22,618 nucleotides of DNA. It comes from Ruminiclostridium sp. Its GTDB lineage: Bacteria > Bacillota > Clostridia > Oscillospirales > Oscillospiraceae. Position numbers and translations under genes: made by a program. Location: contig JABUSR010000128.1 in NCBI GenBank assembly GCA_021442645.1, positions 1-22,618 on the forward strand, read 5' to 3'. The notes under the pieces were generated by a model. It worked only from the letters and a program-made list of their open reading frames with translations. It was not told the DNA's origin and searched no databases. Every line of letters starts with the position of its first letter. Within the stretch, counting starts at the first letter, position 1. Positions 21,801 through 22,618 of the stretch are shown one piece after another.

Positions 21801-22418
21801 GATATCGGATATGGCGGCGTGGACCACGTTTTGGCCTCCGGTGAAAATGTGAACATCCTGGTCTTGGATACGGAGGTCTACTCCAACACAGGCGGCCAGG
21901 CCTCCAAGGCTACCAACACCGGTGCTGTGGCACAGTTTGCTGCAGCAGGCAAGAGCGTCCAAAAGAAGGACCTGGCAGCCATTGCTATGCAGTACGGGAA
22001 CGTTTATGTTGCGCAGATTGCCATGGGCGCAGACTATAATCAGACCCTCCAGGCTCTGATTGAAGCCGAATCCTATCCCGGCCCATCCATTGTCATCGCT
22101 TACGCCCCCTGTATTAACCACGGTATTAAGATGGGGATGAACAATACTATGCTGGAGATGCAGGCAGCTGTTCAGGCAGGCTACTGGCATTTGTTCCGCT
22201 ATGATCCCCGCCGGGCTGAAAAGGGGAGAAACCCCTTCCAGCTGGATTCCGAGGAGCCCATTATGGACTATCGCCAGTTCTTGGAGGGTGAGGTTCGGTA
22301 TTCCTCCCTTCAGTTGACCTTCCCTGACCGTGCCCAAGAACTCTTTGCCCGATCCGAGCAGGAAGCAAAGGAAAAGTACCAGCGCTTGCTAACACTGAGC
22401 CAGCCGTGGAAGAATTGA
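18858..22418 (+). CDS. nifJ: Pyruvate:ferredoxin (flavodoxin) oxidoreductase, single chain
   Basis: Oxidises pyruvate with CoA to acetyl-CoA and CO2, passing electrons to ferredoxin. It is a cytoplasmic homodimer and, at 1186 residues, full length. The N-terminal pyruvate/TPP domain begins TMDGNTAAAHVAYAFTEVAA and YPITPSS (28-34). The middle has KVRLYRPF (301-308), a gamma-domain GLGGDGTVGANKNSIKIIG (424-442) and an EKR-like linker. Two [4Fe-4S] motifs follow: C696/C699/C702/C706 and C752/C755/C758/C762. The proximal cluster ligands should be C819, C822, C847 and C1084. The TPP-binding block is GGDGWAYDIGYGG (975-987) through DTEVYSNTGGQ. Nothing is missing. The ATG at 18858 has AAGGAGG at ideal spacing and matches the family N-terminus; in-frame TTG and ATG codons upstream (18765, 18777, 18807) have no ribosome site. 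Single gene with a long regulated-looking leader; its TPP cofactor would come from ThiN. Confidence 0.97.
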   Translation: MARKQKTMDGNTAAAHVAYAFTEVAAIYPITPSSVMAELADKWSAEGRKNMFGQPVKVSVMQSEGGAAGAVHGSLTAGALTTTFTASQGLLLMIPNMYKIAGSLLPSVTHVSARALATHALSIFGDHSDVMSCRTTGYAMLCSANPQEVMDLGAVAHLATIGGRVPFLHFFDGFRTSHEIRKVEVWDYQDLKDMVDMDALHAFRARALNPEHPVLRGSAQNPDIFFQMNETRNQYYDALPAVVEEYMDKVNSRLGTDYKLFNYYGDPDAETVMVAMGSICDAAEEVVDYMRAKGEKVGLVKVRLYRPFVTDRFVASIPATAKNIVVMDRCKEPSAIGEPLYQDVVTALAAEKRDGLRVVGGRYGLGSKDTTPGGILSAFRNSQSEEPVRSFTINIVDDVTNRSLPIPEEPDVADEGTIACKFWGLGGDGTVGANKNSIKIIGDNTDMKVQAYFQYDSKKSGGVTVSHLRFGKNEIKASYYVTKADFVACHLASYIEKFDIVQDIKPGGTFLLNCPWDLTELEEHLPAAAKRYLAQNNIRMYTCDATHKAIELGMGNRSNTILQAAFFRLANVIPVEDAVQHMKDAIVKSYGHKGMDVIMMNYNAVDAGVESVREIPIPSGWADVKDEPIQIDLDINRPDVAKYVEEVMIPANAMRGDSIPVSRLMSGADGTLPQGTAAYEKRGIAVSVPMWDENACIQCNLCAYVCPHACIRPVVMDANEVVGAPAGIRMHDMRGKGCEIYAYSMTVSVLDCTGCGSCRAVCPAKGKALTMKPLSTQLEDQKYYDYGQKNVAPKQTPFAKETVKGSQFQQPLFEFSGACAGCGETPYVKLITQLFGDRMYIANATGCSSIWGGSAPSTPYTVDREGRGPAWENSLFEDGAEFGYGMNLAVEARQTAAADLARKIAQDEATPAAVALTANKWLNHRRETEGSRTTGRALAESLAQAIASGAPNADRLKELYNMQDMFGQKSVWAFGGDGWAYDIGYGGVDHVLASGENVNILVLDTEVYSNTGGQASKATNTGAVAQFAAAGKSVQKKDLAAIAMQYGNVYVAQIAMGADYNQTLQALIEAESYPGPSIVIAYAPCINHGIKMGMNNTMLEMQAAVQAGYWHLFRYDPRRAEKGRNPFQLDSEEPIMDYRQFLEGEVRYSSLQLTFPDRAQELFARSEQEAKEKYQRLLTLSQPWKN

Positions 22419-22456
22419 ACAGATAATCTCCATTCCTTCTATATCCAATCTTAGCA

Positions 22457-22506
22457 CAGAGAGACCGGCAGGACCATTCGCCAATATGGACCTGCCGATT
22501 TCTCTG
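22457..22506. terminator. First hairpin after PFOR (imperfect stem, no T-run)
   Basis: CAGAGA...CGGCAGG-A-CCA pairs with TGG-A-CCTGCCG...TCTCTG: three helical blocks broken by small internal loops, with a 10-base loop at the top. No T-tract follows, so it may protect the 3' end rather than terminate. Confidence 0.55.
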
Positions 22507-22513
22507 CACCATG

Positions 22514-22550
22514 AAAAAGGGCCCGTCGATTCTGTCGACGGGTCCTTTTT
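22514..22550. terminator. Second hairpin after PFOR, strong bidirectional terminator
   Basis: AAAAAGGGCCCGTCGA (22514-22529) pairs with TCGACGGGTCCTTTTT (22535-22550), one G-T wobble, 5-base loop, with an A-run and T-run on the two sides. Confidence 0.92.
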
Positions 22551-22568
22551 ATGGGGTTCATACTCAAA

Positions 22569-22598
22569 GCTGATTAAAAATAGACATTTATAATCAGC
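22569..22598. repeat. Inverted repeat at the window's right edge
   Basis: GCTGATTA (22569-22576) and TAATCAGC (22591-22598) are exact reverse complements around a 14-base AT-rich spacer. It could be an operator or the end of a convergent gene outside the window. Confidence 0.4.
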
Positions 22599-22618
22599 GC
22601 TTTTGAAGCATCTAAGAG

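Noticed and set aside
21345..22337. 330-codon minus-strand frame
   Set aside because: Antisense shadow of the PFOR C-terminal domain; no ribosome site or recognisable domain.

Overview
The window reads as a chromosomal core region of a gut-type anaerobic Clostridia member. I infer an Oscillospiraceae/Ruminococcaceae-like relative from protein style; no rRNA is present to confirm it. Supporting points are a single-chain pyruvate:ferredoxin oxidoreductase, a fused acyl-CoA transferase, an SLH-anchored GH25 lysozyme, a glutaminyl-tRNA synthetase, short intergenic spacers with classical hairpin-plus-T terminators, strong AGGAGG-type ribosome binding sites and sigma-A-like promoters. I see no tRNA or rRNA, CRISPR array, insertion sequence, prophage or integration site. 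The region looks stable and ordinary except for the 530-base gap in front of the PFOR gene.

Layout: 1-479 is the 3' end of a FAD-dependent dehydrogenase. 585-2273 is glnS. 2419-3231 is an unrecognised polytopic membrane protein. Thiamine pyrophosphokinase (minus, 3373-3993) and a HAD hydrolase (plus, 4112-4771) diverge from overlapping candidate promoters. A minus-strand operon (8123 down to 4818) encodes an AI-2E/PerM-family permease with a TTG start, a small unrecognised membrane protein and a secreted SLH-GH25 lysozyme. 8425-9825 is an NfeD-stomatin pair. A lipid kinase (minus, 10023-10985) and an alpha/beta hydrolase (plus, 11169-11912) diverge. DegV (12015-12863) and a coiled-coil M23 peptidase (13015-14319) follow as separate units. 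TrmO (minus, 14396-15085) diverges from a CoA-transferase/NudC/HD-hydrolase operon (15266-18325) that ends in a 19-bp terminator. The long gap 18326-18857 then leads into PFOR (18858-22418), which is closed by two successive hairpins.

Functional themes are cell envelope (lysozyme, M23 hydrolase, NfeD/stomatin, lipid kinase, DegV fatty-acid binding), translation (glnS, trmO), cofactor handling (thiamine pyrophosphate, NAD(H) cleavage) and acyl-CoA/pyruvate energy metabolism. The TPP made by ThiN is the cofactor of PFOR, and PFOR and the CoA-transferase both feed acetyl-CoA metabolism.

Most noteworthy: a candidate 40-residue single-TM protein (18526-18648, TTG start with a good SD) lies in the gap before PFOR. 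Behind it come a perfect 9-9-9 inverted repeat, a tandem 8-bp direct repeat next to the candidate -35, and a structured PFOR leader that could mask the ribosome binding site. Across the window 7 of 12 candidate promoters have a -35 beginning TTGC. I found no convincing large undescribed system.
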